Assembly (NCBI RefSeq): GCF_027532185.1
Contig: NZ_JAPZSV010000003.1
Location: forward strand, 558,001 to 622,000
Direction: 5' to 3'
Length of the DNA stretch: 64,000 nt
From: Hylemonella sp.
GTDB taxonomy: Bacteria > Pseudomonadota > Gammaproteobacteria > Burkholderiales > Burkholderiaceae_C
In this document: piece after piece, positions 1 to 8,562 of the stretch
Numbering within the stretch: the stretch's first letter is position 1
Layout: each line of letters starts with the position of its first letter
The notes under the pieces: generated by a model
Told to the model about the DNA's origin: nothing
The model's database searches: none
The model's input: the letters and a program-made list of their open reading frames with translations, nothing else
Program-made: the position numbers and the translations under genes

Positions 1-445
1 CTGCCTGCACATTCGCAATCTGTACGAGGGCGCCGACGCGGCGCAGTACGGCGTGGAGCAGCAGATCCAGGCGGCCATGGCCGCGCGCATCCGCCGTGCC
101 GCGGGCTTTCGCTGCGTGGTGGGTCTCTACCACCCGGGCTGCTTCGTGGTGGTGATCTCGGCGGACAAGCGCCGCCAGTACGTGCACATCACCATCTCGC
201 GGCTGCGCTCGCTGGTCGCGCAAGTGCTCACGGTGGTGGGCCGCGACGGGGTGGCGGGCGAGTTCCAGCCGCGCCTGGGGGTCGGCGTGGTCACGGTGGA
301 CCCGGCCACCGCCTCGCCCATGGAGGCCCTGCACGATGCCGAGCGCCAGGCCCTCGGGCCGCCGCGCGGGCGGGTGGAGTCGGAAGACGACATCGTGACC
401 ATGCCCAGCGACCGGCTCACGACCACCGGGCCCGCCCCGCTGTGA
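1..445 (+). CDS. C-terminal part of a degenerate GGDEF-domain protein (5' cut by window)
   Basis: The open frame enters from the left edge (first whole codon at base 2), so a methionine at base 53 is internal, not the start. About 147 residues are visible, including IRNLYEG near the edge and VVGLYHPGCFVVVIS, which align closely with the C-terminal halves of the next two genes. In an active diguanylate cyclase the GGDEF/GGEEF loop would lie where HPGCF lies here, so this copy should not make c-di-GMP. It is the first visible member of a tandem family. Its N-terminal membrane region is inferred from the paralogs. Confidence 0.75.
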   Translation, partial: CLHIRNLYEGADAAQYGVEQQIQAAMAARIRRAAGFRCVVGLYHPGCFVVVISADKRRQYVHITISRLRSLVAQVLTVVGRDGVAGEFQPRLGVGVVTVDPATASPMEALHDAERQALGPPRGRVESEDDIVTMPSDRLTTTGPAPL

Positions 446-570
446 GCCCGTACGCGGCGATGTCCTGCCCGACCCGCGGCGGCCTGCCGTTGCGGCGCGC
501 CAACTCTTCGATCCCTTTCGCGGCTGCGCCAGCAGGCGGGCTGCGCACCCCCCAGAGATAATCAAGAACC

Positions 571-1797
571 ATGGAGATGGCCGAAAACACGGTCTGGTCC
601 GTCATGGCCGGTGGCTTGTTGTCGCTGGCCCTGCTGGCCGGGGCCGACGCCCTGATCACCCGCAGCCTGGGCGCCGTGCGCAACGTGCTGCTGGTGAGCT
701 TCATCGGCAGCGTCTGCGTGCTGATGTCGGGTCTGCCCGAGCTGCTCTTCCCCGATATTCCCGAGCGCCTGCTCATGGTGCTCAAGGCCTCGCTGGGCCC
801 GCTGGCGGGTGCGCTGGGCCTGCGTTTTCTGGGCATCTGGATCGGCGGCGCGCGCGAGGACCGGGTGCTCTATGCGGTGACGGTCTGGGGCTGCCACCTG
901 ATGCTGATCGCCGCTGCGGTGCTGGCCATCCTGGCGATGATCAGCCGGGTGGAGGACTTCCGGTCACTGCTGCTGCTGGCCGCGACGGTGAATGCCGTGA
1001 CCGTGCTGCTGATCCTGCTGGTCTCGGTGCGCGCGACGCTCATGGGCGATCCGCTGGCGCTGTGGCTGGTGCTGGCCAGCCTGCTGCTGGCCGGCATGAT
1101 GACGGGGCTGTACCTGCACGCGCTCAAGGTGCACCTGGGCCTGGTCTGGTGGCTGCTGACGGCCAGTGCCGCGCTGCTGTTCGTGCTGATCGTGATGGTG
1201 CTGATCATCGTGCGCAACCGCGCCAACCGCGAGCTGGCGCGCCTGGCCCGGCTCGATGCGGGCAGCGACCCGGTGACGGGCCTGCCCACGGGCGCGCGCC
1301 TGCTGAGCGATGTGGAGCATGCCTTCTGGCGCGCCGGCCGCCTGCGCGGGCAGTGCGTGGTGGTCTGCGTCTACCTGAGCAATCTCTACGAGCTGGGCGA
1401 CTCCATGGGCCGCACCACGGACAACCAGATCCTGGCGGCCACGGCGGCGCGTATCCGCCGCGCAGCGGGCTTTCGCTGCGTGGTGGGGGTCTACCACCCG
1501 CGCTGCTTCATCATCGTCTTCACGCTGGACCGCAAGCGCAGCTTCGATGAGGCGGCGCTGGCACGCATCCGCCACCTGGTCACGCAGCCGCTGCAGGTGG
1601 TGGGCAGCCGCGAGCAGCGCCAGCAGTTCCAGCCGGTGGTCGGCCTGTCGGCCTTGCCGGTACTGCCCGATCTGGTGCAGCCGCTGGACGTGCTCAACGA
1701 GGCCGAGCACCAGGCCATGGACGAGGTGCGGCGCACCAGCCCCTCGCAATACGACGGCGACACGGTGCCCGACGACAGCCGCGACACCACCTGGTAA
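571..1797 (+). CDS. Membrane protein with degenerate GGDEF-like domain (tandem paralog)
   Basis: A 408-aa protein. About seven hydrophobic segments fill residues 8-215, followed by a cytoplasmic GGDEF-like domain that begins at DPVTGLPT (233-240), the usual N-terminal signature of GGDEF domains. The catalytic loop is replaced by HPRCF (about 309-313), so cyclase activity is not expected. A sensory, c-di-GMP-binding or purely structural role is possible; nothing shows which. A second ATG at 577 could also be the start. It is flanked by paralogs on both sides, which points to repeated local duplication. Confidence 0.75.
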   Translation: MEMAENTVWSVMAGGLLSLALLAGADALITRSLGAVRNVLLVSFIGSVCVLMSGLPELLFPDIPERLLMVLKASLGPLAGALGLRFLGIWIGGAREDRVLYAVTVWGCHLMLIAAAVLAILAMISRVEDFRSLLLLAATVNAVTVLLILLVSVRATLMGDPLALWLVLASLLLAGMMTGLYLHALKVHLGLVWWLLTASAALLFVLIVMVLIIVRNRANRELARLARLDAGSDPVTGLPTGARLLSDVEHAFWRAGRLRGQCVVVCVYLSNLYELGDSMGRTTDNQILAATAARIRRAAGFRCVVGVYHPRCFIIVFTLDRKRSFDEAALARIRHLVTQPLQVVGSREQRQQFQPVVGLSALPVLPDLVQPLDVLNEAEHQAMDEVRRTSPSQYDGDTVPDDSRDTTW

Positions 1798-1875
1798 GGC
1801 CGGGCCGGCAGCGGTCCGCCGGGCACCAAAAAATTCATGCTCGACAGCCGCTGCGGCGGCTTCATAATGGCGGCC

Positions 1876-3120
1876 ATGTCCTCTGCAGAAACCGCTGTCT
1901 GGTCTGCCATGCTGGGGGGTCTGCTGACCCTGGCCGCACTGGCGTTCTCGGACGCGCTGGTCAACCGCAAGCGCGGCGCCCTGCGCAACGTGGTCTTCGT
2001 GCTCGTCACGAGCACGGCCTGCGTGGTCATGACCGGCCTGCCTGGCGAACTCTGGCCCGGCCTGCTGCCGGTCTGGATGGTGCAGATGCTCAAGGGCGGA
2101 CTCGGTCCTGTGGCCGGCGCCGTGGCCTTGTATTACCTGGGCTTGTGGATGGGCGGCAGCCGTGAAGACCGCACCGTGCACCACATCACGGCCTGGGGCG
2201 CGCTGGTCATGGGTCTGGCCGGCGTGGCGCTGGGACTGCAGGCCGCGTGGTCCAGCCCCGCGGATTTCCGCCAGCTGCTGGTGACCACTGCCTCGGTCAA
2301 CGTGGCGATTGCCATGATGGGTCTGGTGGCCACGCTGCGCGCCGCGGCCCTGGGCGACCCGCTGGCGCGCTGGATGGCGATCGCCTGCGTGGGCCTGGTG
2401 CTGCTGGTGATCGGCCATTACCTCAAGGGCCTGAATGTGCCGGGCTTCGGTCTGGGCACCTGGATCGTCACGGCGGCGCTCACCGTCCTCTATTTCCTGA
2501 CCTGCATCGTGCTGGTGATCCAGCGCAACCGCGAACAGCGCCACCTCACGCGACTGGCCCGTCTGCAGGTCGGCGCCGACCCGGCCACCGGCCTGCCCAC
2601 GGGGTCCATGCTGCTGAGCGAGGTGGGCCATGCCTTCTGGCGTACGGCACGTATCCACGGCGAGTGCACCGTGGTCTGCCTCAATGTGCGCAATCTCTAC
2701 GAGCTGGGCCAGACCGCCGGCCACGGCGTGGAGCAGCAGATCCTGGTGGCGCTGGCTGCGCGCATCCGCCGTTCCGCGGGTTTCCGCTGCGTAGTGGGCC
2801 TGTACCAGCCGCGCTGCTTTGTGGTGGTGATCTCTGCCGACAAGCGCCGCGAGTACGTGCAGGACACGGTCAACCGCATGCGCATGCTGGTGGGGCGGCC
2901 GCTGACCGTGATCGGCCGCGACCAGACGCGTCATGAGTTCCTGCCGCAACTGGCCCTGGGCAGCGTGACGCTGCAGCAGCCGGGCCGGGCCACGCCGCTG
3001 GACGTGATCCACGAGGCCGAGCGCCGCGCGCTCATCACCGACAGCCAGCAACCGCCGGCTCCGCCACCGCCGCCTTCCGTGCAGGAAGGCATCCCCACGG
3101 CGCCCGCGCCCTTCGTTTGA
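1876..3120 (+). CDS. Membrane protein with degenerate GGDEF-like domain (tandem paralog)
   Basis: About 414 aa. The start at 1876 is chosen because MSSAETAVWSAMLGGLL aligns with the N-terminus of the preceding paralog; ATGs at 1837 and 1867 are possible. It has the same layout: seven or so membrane spans, then DPATGLPTGSML, then a GGDEF-like fold whose catalytic loop reads QPRCF. The C-terminus ends in a proline-rich tail. Its GGDEF-like part is closer to the truncated first copy (shared VVVISADKRR) than to the middle copy. Function unknown; enzymatic activity unlikely. Confidence 0.75.
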   Translation: MSSAETAVWSAMLGGLLTLAALAFSDALVNRKRGALRNVVFVLVTSTACVVMTGLPGELWPGLLPVWMVQMLKGGLGPVAGAVALYYLGLWMGGSREDRTVHHITAWGALVMGLAGVALGLQAAWSSPADFRQLLVTTASVNVAIAMMGLVATLRAAALGDPLARWMAIACVGLVLLVIGHYLKGLNVPGFGLGTWIVTAALTVLYFLTCIVLVIQRNREQRHLTRLARLQVGADPATGLPTGSMLLSEVGHAFWRTARIHGECTVVCLNVRNLYELGQTAGHGVEQQILVALAARIRRSAGFRCVVGLYQPRCFVVVISADKRREYVQDTVNRMRMLVGRPLTVIGRDQTRHEFLPQLALGSVTLQQPGRATPLDVIHEAERRALITDSQQPPAPPPPPSVQEGIPTAPAPFV

Positions 3121-3172
3121 CGGCCGGGTCCCCCACTTGCGGGGGAGGCACCCAGGCCGATAATCCCCGGCC

Positions 3173-3643
3173 ATGAACTTCGACATCCTCTTTCCCCTGG
3201 GCTGGCAGCACTACCTGCTGGGCGGCCTGCTGGTGGGGCTGGGCACCGCCCTGCTCTATGTCTGCACGGGCCGCGTCGGCGGCATGAGCTCGGTGTTTTC
3301 GAGCAGCTGGTCCTGGCTGGTGCAGCGGCCCTATTTCCAGGCCGCACGCTATGTGCAGACACGCGGCTGGCGCCTGGTCTACGCGGCCGGGCTCATCGTG
3401 GGCGCCCTGGTCTGGTGGCTGGGCTGGACCGACGGCACGCCGCTGGCCACGCGGGTACCGGCCTGGCAGCTGCTGGTGGGCGGCTTCCTCGTGGGCTATG
3501 GCGCGCGGCTGGGCAACGGCTGCACCTCGGGCCATGGCATCTGCGGCCTGGGGTCGCTGCAGCTGCCGTCGCTGTACGCGGTGCTGACCTTCATGGCCAC
3601 GGCCTTTCTCACGGCCAACCTCGCAGCGAGGTGGCTCGCATGA
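3173..3643 (+). CDS. YeeE/YedE family transporter subunit (N-terminal half type)
   Basis: A 156-aa integral membrane protein of the YeeE/YedE (DUF395) family, linked to import of sulfur compounds such as thiosulfate. The family signature GARLGNGCTSGHGICGL is present near residues 110-126, including the conserved cysteines. It has about four membrane spans, so it is half the size of single-chain YeeE. The next gene overlaps it by 4 bp (ATGA) and supplies the second half, so the two probably form one transporter. The transported substrate cannot be read from sequence. Confidence 0.85.
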   Translation: MNFDILFPLGWQHYLLGGLLVGLGTALLYVCTGRVGGMSSVFSSSWSWLVQRPYFQAARYVQTRGWRLVYAAGLIVGALVWWLGWTDGTPLATRVPAWQLLVGGFLVGYGARLGNGCTSGHGICGLGSLQLPSLYAVLTFMATAFLTANLAARWLA

Positions 3644-4056
3644 ACATGCAGAACATCAAGCAGGCCCTGGCCACGCTGGCTGCGGGCGCGCTCTTCGGCT
3701 TCGGGCTCTCGCTCTCGGGCATGGTGCGGCCCGAGGTCGTGCTGAGCTTTCTGCGCTTCGAGGACTGGGGCCTGATGCTGGTGATGGGCGGGGCGGTGGC
3801 CGTGGTGCTGATCGCCTACCAGGGCGCGCCGCGCCTGCTGCAGCGCCCACTGCTGGGCGGCGGCTTCGAGCAGCAGAACCGGCCCTGGAACCGCGATACG
3901 GCCGTGGGTGCGGCCTGGTTCGGTGTGGGCTGGGGCTTGTGCGGCGTATGCCCCGGACCGGCCATCGCAGGCCTGGGCACGGGCAACCTCGATCTGTTGT
4001 GGGTCCTGGTCGGCATCGCCCTGGGCGCGCTGGTGCAGGGCCTGCGCGCGAAGTGA
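3640..4056 (+). CDS. YeeE/YedE family transporter subunit (C-terminal half type)
   Basis: A 138-aa membrane protein starting at the ATG that overlaps the stop of the preceding gene (ATGA), which implies translational coupling. It carries the second YeeE/YedE-type signature WGLCGVCPGPAIAGLG, with conserved cysteines and glycines, and about four membrane spans. The family is widespread as split pairs in proteobacteria. With its partner it likely forms a membrane channel for a sulfur compound; this is family knowledge, not shown here. Confidence 0.85.
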   Translation: MNMQNIKQALATLAAGALFGFGLSLSGMVRPEVVLSFLRFEDWGLMLVMGGAVAVVLIAYQGAPRLLQRPLLGGGFEQQNRPWNRDTAVGAAWFGVGWGLCGVCPGPAIAGLGTGNLDLLWVLVGIALGALVQGLRAK

Positions 4057-4065
4057 ACCCAGCGC

Positions 4066-4212
4066 TCAGAACTTGTGAAGAAATCGTAGCGAGCAGGCCG
4101 AGCGCAAGGCGGACGGAGCACAGCCACCGGAACGTACCTCAGGTACGTGAGGATGGCGCGCACCGCCCAACGCCGCGATCGGGCTGCGCAGTAGATTCAT
4201 TCACAAGTTCTC
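4066..4212. repeat. Imperfect palindromic intergenic element (REP/MITE-like)
   Basis: The ends are a 12-bp perfect inverted repeat, AGAACTTGTGAA at 4068-4079 and its complement at 4200-4211. Internally there is further imperfect complementarity (for example GCAGGCCGAGCGCAAGGCGG on the left against the right arm) and a central GTACCTCAGGTAC motif near 4135-4147. The whole block can fold as one long hairpin. It lies between convergent genes and touches the stop of the DUF3014 gene. No transposase is present. It resembles a mobile palindromic repeat, but only one copy lies in this window. Confidence 0.5.
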
Positions 4213-5095
4213 AGGGCTTGATGCCCTTGGGCAGAGCGGCCTTGGTCAGCAGGGCGCGGTATTCGATAAGCTTGGCGCGCAGGCGGCGGTGGTTGACCGG
4301 GCCGGTGCGCAGCAGCATCTTCTGGCCCGCGGCCAGGGACTGCAGTTCGTCCTCTTCGAACTCATAGCGCGTCCAGGGACGCTCGGAGGGGATGGGGCCC
4401 TTGACCTCGACCAGCCCCACGATCAGCGGGTCCTCGCGCACGGGTGTGGCCAGCAGCAGGTCGATGACCGCGATCAGGCGGTCGTTGAAATAGGCCTTGG
4501 GATAGCCCAGCTCCTCGTAGGCCTGCTGGAACAGCGGGTAGAGGCTGACGTAGAGCTGCACGATCTGGCGGCTGTTGACGGTCTCGATGAACTGCACCAG
4601 CGGCGAGTAGCGCTGGCCGTTGTCGGGGTTGATGATCTCCCCTTCGGCGCGGCGCAGGGTGCTGAAGCGCCCCGGCGTGGGATGCACGGGCCACATGCTG
4701 GGCGCGGCGTGCTCGCGACCCAGGTTGTCGATGGTGGCGACGGCGCGACGCACGAAGCTGTCGACCAGCAGGAACTGCTCGACCTTCTTGCGGCCCAGCA
4801 GGGTGTTGAGGTCTTCGCGCGCGCGCGCATCGGACTGGCCCAGGGGCGGCAGGGCGCGCACGGCTGGCGGCGGGGGCACGGCCTCGATGGCCTGCACGGG
4901 GTGCTGGATGGGGGGCGGTGCCGGCGGTTCGGCGGCGGGCACGGGCGCGGCCGCCACCACGGGCTGCTGTACCGGCTGGGCCTGGGGCACGACGGGCGCA
5001 AGGTTGTCATCCAGCTGGGGCCGGTAGTACCACGCCGCCGCACCCAGGAGCACGAGGACCAGGAGGAGCGCGAGGGCAAGGCGACTTTTGTTCAT
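4211..5095 (-). CDS. DUF3014 domain-containing membrane-anchored protein
   Basis: A 294-aa protein starting at 5095 (MNKSRLALALLLVLVLLG). One N-terminal membrane anchor (about 5-25) is followed by a proline/alanine-rich linker (to about 85) and a periplasmic domain with DUF3014 features (LNTLLGRKKVEQFLLVDSFV, YPKAYFNDRLIAVIDLLLATP). The ORF extends upstream to 5227, but the membrane anchor sets the start. Function unknown in the family. It stands alone between a palindromic repeat and a decayed gene. Confidence 0.8.
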   Translation of the reverse strand: MNKSRLALALLLVLVLLGAAAWYYRPQLDDNLAPVVPQAQPVQQPVVAAAPVPAAEPPAPPPIQHPVQAIEAVPPPPAVRALPPLGQSDARAREDLNTLLGRKKVEQFLLVDSFVRRAVATIDNLGREHAAPSMWPVHPTPGRFSTLRRAEGEIINPDNGQRYSPLVQFIETVNSRQIVQLYVSLYPLFQQAYEELGYPKAYFNDRLIAVIDLLLATPVREDPLIVGLVEVKGPIPSERPWTRYEFEEDELQSLAAGQKMLLRTGPVNHRRLRAKLIEYRALLTKAALPKGIKP

Positions 5096-5236
5096 GGATC
5101 TCGGCGGCAGCAAGCAGGCTTCAAAGGGCGATGCTAGCACCGCAAGGCCCCCTTTGTGCAGCCCGGTCGTGTTGCACTGCGGCGTGTGGGGGCAGCGCTG
5201 ACGGGCCGCAATGGCTGCGGACTCCAAGGAGCACGC

Positions 5237-5634
5237 ATGAACCGCCCCAGCCGCTGCTCATCCTCGGCGCGTCCTATGGCTCGCTGCTGGGCATCAAGCT
5301 CGTGATGGCCGGCCACCGCGTGACCCCGGTCCGCCTGCCCGGCCTGGACATGACGGCCTGCCGCGGCGCCTACACCGCCCCCTCGGTCTGGGACGGCTTC
5401 GACGCCGCGCGCATGACGCTGTGCAAGACCCTGGGTGCGGCCGCGGACGATCTGGTGCCTTTCGAGAAATACGCCGCGGCAACGCAGGGCCTGACCCACC
5501 CTTCCTCGGCGGCCCGCGCCCTGTATGGCGGTGCGCTGCACATCGAACGGGTGGACCGGCTGGTGCAGGCCGTGGACGAGGTCGTGGCGCTGGTGGACGC
5601 GCAGCTGGAACGCAAGCGCATGGCCCAAAATTAG
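5237..5634 (+). pseudogene. Remnant of a ketopantoate-reductase-like NAD(P)-binding protein
   Basis: The frame starting PLLILGASYGSLLGIKLV is a Rossmann nucleotide-binding motif of ketopantoate-reductase-like proteins, and LVPFEKYAAATQGLTHPSS resembles the C-terminal domain. Only about 130 residues remain against the 300-plus usual for such enzymes, and the two ends are joined directly, so the middle appears deleted. The ATG at 5237 is in a different frame from the conserved residues (it would give MNRPSRCSSS), so a frameshift near the start is also likely. The family is assigned from short motifs only. Confidence 0.55.
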
Positions 5635-5682
5635 TCGTGACCCTGGCACGACGCGCCCTTGTTTTGGCATACCATCGCCCCA

Positions 5683-5705
5683 GAGGTCGCATCCCGGGAC
5701 CTAGA
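5683..5705 (+). promoter_or_regulatory. CCCGGGACCTAGA upstream motif (copy 1)
   Basis: A 23-bp segment containing GAGGTC near its left end and CCCGGGACCTAGA at its right end. GGTC and GGACC form a short inverted repeat. The same arrangement, with three differences, occurs at 9270-9292 before the ferredoxin gene. It may be a promoter or operator element; the factor is unknown. Confidence 0.3.
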
Positions 5706-5719
5706 CCACGGAGGCTCCC

Positions 5720-5860
5720 ATGGCCAAAGGCGAACAGCGCAGCAACAAGATGGTGAAGAAGCCCAAGAAGGACACTTCGCCCCCCAAGCCCGGCAGTTCG
5801 GACCGGCCCATGCCGCCTGTCACCACGGTGATTCCGCGCGGCAAGGACAAGAACCGCTGA
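5720..5860 (+). CDS. Small basic conserved-type hypothetical protein (46 aa)
   Basis: A 46-aa lysine- and proline-rich protein beginning MAKGEQRSNKMVKKPKKD and ending PRGKDKNR. A Shine-Dalgarno GGAGG lies about 7 nt before the ATG, which supports real translation. No domain, signal peptide or membrane span is seen. Its basic character suggests nucleic-acid or ribosome contact, but that is a guess. A CCCGGGACCTAGA motif, also found upstream of the ferredoxin gene, sits just before it. Confidence 0.6.
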   Translation: MAKGEQRSNKMVKKPKKDTSPPKPGSSDRPMPPVTTVIPRGKDKNR

Positions 5861-5944
5861 CTTTACAAAGCGCAAGCCGACTCAGGTCGGCGCCACCGCC
5901 CCCGGCTGCGTTGCAGGAAGATGGAAGCTCTGCATTGCCGGATC

Positions 5945-6451
5945 ATGAAACGCCTGCCCTGGCTCGGCCTGCTGCTGGCCACGACCAACCTGGGCGCCTC
6001 CCCGCTGCTGGAATATGCGCCGGTGCTCTCGGTCACCCCGGTGGTGCAGCCGATGGCCGTGCAACGCCAGGTCTGCAGCGTGGACGGCCACTGCGGGCGG
6101 CTGACCTTCCATGAGACCCGTACCACGGGCTACACCGTGGTCTATTTCCACGAGGGGCGCGAACACACGGTACAGCTGCCCCACGACCCGGGTCCGACGC
6201 TGGCCCTGCAGGTGGATGCAAGTCGGCTGGGCGAGCCCGGCACGCTGCCCGCGCCGGTCATCGTGACGGCACCGGTCTACGTGCCGGCGCCTGTGGTGAT
6301 CCACTCGCGCAACTACTACCCCTATCAGCCCTACACCGTCTACCCCTCGATCGGCCTGCACCTGCGGCTGGGGCGCGGCCATCACCACCATCACCGGCAC
6401 GACCATCGTCCGCATCATCACGGACATGGGCACGGGCATTGGCACCGCTGA
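5945..6451 (+). CDS. Secreted histidine-rich hypothetical protein
   Basis: A 168-aa protein. The start at 5945 (MKRLPWLGLLLATTNLGAS) gives a clear signal peptide; an upstream ATG at 5921 would not. The mature part has a conserved-looking middle (CSVDGHCGRLTFHETRTTGY) and ends in a tract of about 30 residues dominated by His, Arg and Gly, likely to bind metal ions. It is probably periplasmic. No known domain recognised. It is followed convergently by the PhoD-like gene. Confidence 0.65.
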   Translation: MKRLPWLGLLLATTNLGASPLLEYAPVLSVTPVVQPMAVQRQVCSVDGHCGRLTFHETRTTGYTVVYFHEGREHTVQLPHDPGPTLALQVDASRLGEPGTLPAPVIVTAPVYVPAPVVIHSRNYYPYQPYTVYPSIGLHLRLGRGHHHHHRHDHRPHHHGHGHGHWHR

Positions 6452-6460
6452 GCGGCGCCA

Positions 6461-8002
6461 TCAGCCCACGGGGTGCACCACCTTGGTATAGGGGTGGGGC
6501 TCACCCTCGACCCACCAGTTGGCCCAGTAGCGGTCGGCGCCGCCGGGGGCATCCGGCTGCAGGGTCAGGAAGTTGCGCGCGCCGATCATGCGGTGCCCGG
6601 TGGTGGGGAACTCGTGCAGCGCCCCGGTGATGCCACGGTCGATCGTTTCGACATGACGACAGACCTGCTCCAGGAAGAAGAGCTGCACGGCCGAGGGCGC
6701 CGGATGCACGATGGCGCTGCTGGTGAGCTGGTTGAGCACGCGCGTGCTGCCCTCGCGCACCGACTCGATCACGCCGACGGCCGCCACATGCACATCGCCC
6801 GACAGGATGGTGACGCGCGTGCCCTGCCCCGCCACCTGCAGCAGGCGGTGGATGAGGCGCAGGCGCTCGGCACGGTGCGGCGGGCTGGTCCAGTGGTCGC
6901 GCAGGTCGTCCTCGAGCTCCTGCTGGCCGGGCAGGATGCCCAGCAGCTTCTCCAGCAGCTCGAAGCTCGGGTGCACGACAGGGATGCTGCTCATGACGAA
7001 CAGATGCTTCATGCCCCCCACGGCCTCCTGCGCCGCGAGCCACTGGTAGACCGCGCTCCAGCTCTGCGGGCTCAGCACCTGCTCGGCATGCAGCAGCTCG
7101 CCGCCGGGCGTGGACTCCAGGCGACGCGGCCGACGTTCGCTGCGCATGTCCAGCATCAGCAGCCCGAGCGGGCCGATGCGCCAGCCACTGTTGAAATGCG
7201 CCTGCCCGGGCAGCGTGCCCGCCGCCGGGCCGGCCAGGGCCTGGCGCTGGAACAGGGCGAAGGCAGCTCGCGCCACCTCGTAGATGCCTTGGTAGACGGG
7301 GCAGTGGTGCTGCTCGGCCGGGTAGGAGCCCCAGCCGTCCATGATGTCGTGGTCGTCCCACATCATCACGGCGGGCAGACGCGCCAGCACCGCGGCCACT
7401 TCGGGCTGCGACCAGCGCTCGAGGTAGATCTTGCTGAAGTATTCCTCCAGCTTGCGGCGCAGCGTGGCCGTGAACGGCGCCTTGTGGCGCCTGGCCCAGG
7501 GCAAGGCGGTCCAGGCCTTGAGCTCGGGAATCACGACCCACATCGCATCGCTGTAGACCTGATCACCGCCGAGCAGCAGCAGGTGCAGCGGCCCGTAGGT
7601 CTGCGCGTCCACGCGGTCCTGCTGGGCATGCAGACGGGCCAGGCGGGACCACAGCGCGTTGGGTTGCGCCACCTTCTTCATGAGCTTGGGATCGGAATAG
7701 CCGTTGCACGAGCCGTACGCCAGCGCCGGCATGCTGCCGCGCGCGGGCACATGGAAGGCATGCGACTCGCCACCCACGGTGTAGGCCACTTCCTGCGCCA
7801 CAGCGGTCTGCGGCACCGAGATCTCGAAGCGCCAGGCCGTGCAGGCCGTACCAGGCACCGGGGCCTGCGTGAGCTGCACCGGCAGACCGCCTGCCGCGCA
7901 GGACGGGGGTGCGTCGGCGCTGTCCTGGACCCAGAGCGCGCTCACGCGCCAGCGGTCCTGCTCACAGCCCAGGAATTGCAGGATGGGGCCGAGTTTTTTC
8001 AT
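6461..8002 (-). CDS. PhoD-like metallophosphatase
   Basis: A 513-aa protein of the PhoD-like metallophosphoesterase superfamily. Metal-ligand motifs are visible: LLLGGDQVYSDAMW, MMWDDHDIMDGWGSYP and ILSGDVHVAAVG. An N-terminal domain of about 90 residues precedes the catalytic part. No signal peptide is seen, unlike secreted PhoD enzymes, so it is probably cytoplasmic. The likely reaction is phosphoester hydrolysis; the substrate is not known. Confidence 0.8.
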   Translation of the reverse strand: MKKLGPILQFLGCEQDRWRVSALWVQDSADAPPSCAAGGLPVQLTQAPVPGTACTAWRFEISVPQTAVAQEVAYTVGGESHAFHVPARGSMPALAYGSCNGYSDPKLMKKVAQPNALWSRLARLHAQQDRVDAQTYGPLHLLLLGGDQVYSDAMWVVIPELKAWTALPWARRHKAPFTATLRRKLEEYFSKIYLERWSQPEVAAVLARLPAVMMWDDHDIMDGWGSYPAEQHHCPVYQGIYEVARAAFALFQRQALAGPAAGTLPGQAHFNSGWRIGPLGLLMLDMRSERRPRRLESTPGGELLHAEQVLSPQSWSAVYQWLAAQEAVGGMKHLFVMSSIPVVHPSFELLEKLLGILPGQQELEDDLRDHWTSPPHRAERLRLIHRLLQVAGQGTRVTILSGDVHVAAVGVIESVREGSTRVLNQLTSSAIVHPAPSAVQLFFLEQVCRHVETIDRGITGALHEFPTTGHRMIGARNFLTLQPDAPGGADRYWANWWVEGEPHPYTKVVHPVG

Positions 8003-8127
8003 GGGGTCTCCCTGTTTCGAATTCGCGCGACTTTAGCGGCAAGCAGCCGTGGCGTCATCCCCGGAATGTGGGAGGGCGTCCATGCGGCACAATGCCAGCC
8101 ATCCCAACCCTCAGGGAGCAGATGCTG

Positions 8128-8559
8128 ATGAAAACCGCTCTCGCCCTGGCCAGTGCCCTGCTGCTGGCCGCCGCAGCGCAAGCCCAAACCGGTGAATCGC
8201 GCTGCACCCAGGACTTCAAGGCCGAGCAGGCGCGCATCGAGCGTGAGGCCATGGCCCGGGCACCGGCACCCGGCAGCGACCAGGCCACCCAGCAGCGCTT
8301 CATGCAGGGCGTGCATGCGCAACTGCAGGCCGCGGCGGCCCGCGCTGAGGCCTGCGAGGCGGCCACCCGGCCTCAACCGGGAAGCGCGGCCGCACAGGCC
8401 ATCGCGGCGAAGCAGCAGCAGTGCACGGACATGGCCAAGCGCGAACTCGACCAGATCAAGTTGCCGCCCCAGCCCAGTTTCGAGCAGCAGCGCGCCTACC
8501 GTGAAGCCGAGACCCGCATCTTGGATGCGCGCATGGACTGCTTGCGCCGCGCCCGCTGA
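8128..8559 (+). CDS. Secreted alpha-helical hypothetical protein
   Basis: A 143-aa protein with signal peptide MKTALALASALLLAAAAQAQ. The ATG at 8128 is preferred to that at 8122 because AGGGAG (8113-8118) is then 9 nt upstream instead of 3. The mature part is rich in Ala, Gln and Glu, predicted helical, and contains four cysteines that could pair in the periplasm. No family recognised. Confidence 0.65.
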   Translation: MKTALALASALLLAAAAQAQTGESRCTQDFKAEQARIEREAMARAPAPGSDQATQQRFMQGVHAQLQAAAARAEACEAATRPQPGSAAAQAIAAKQQQCTDMAKRELDQIKLPPQPSFEQQRAYREAETRILDARMDCLRRAR

Positions 8560-8562
8560 GCG

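Noticed and set aside
964-3186. 740-codon open frame on the minus strand across the GGDEF-like array
   Set aside because: Rich in His, Gln, Arg and Ala with no domain; it is the antisense shadow of well-supported plus-strand genes in GC-rich DNA.
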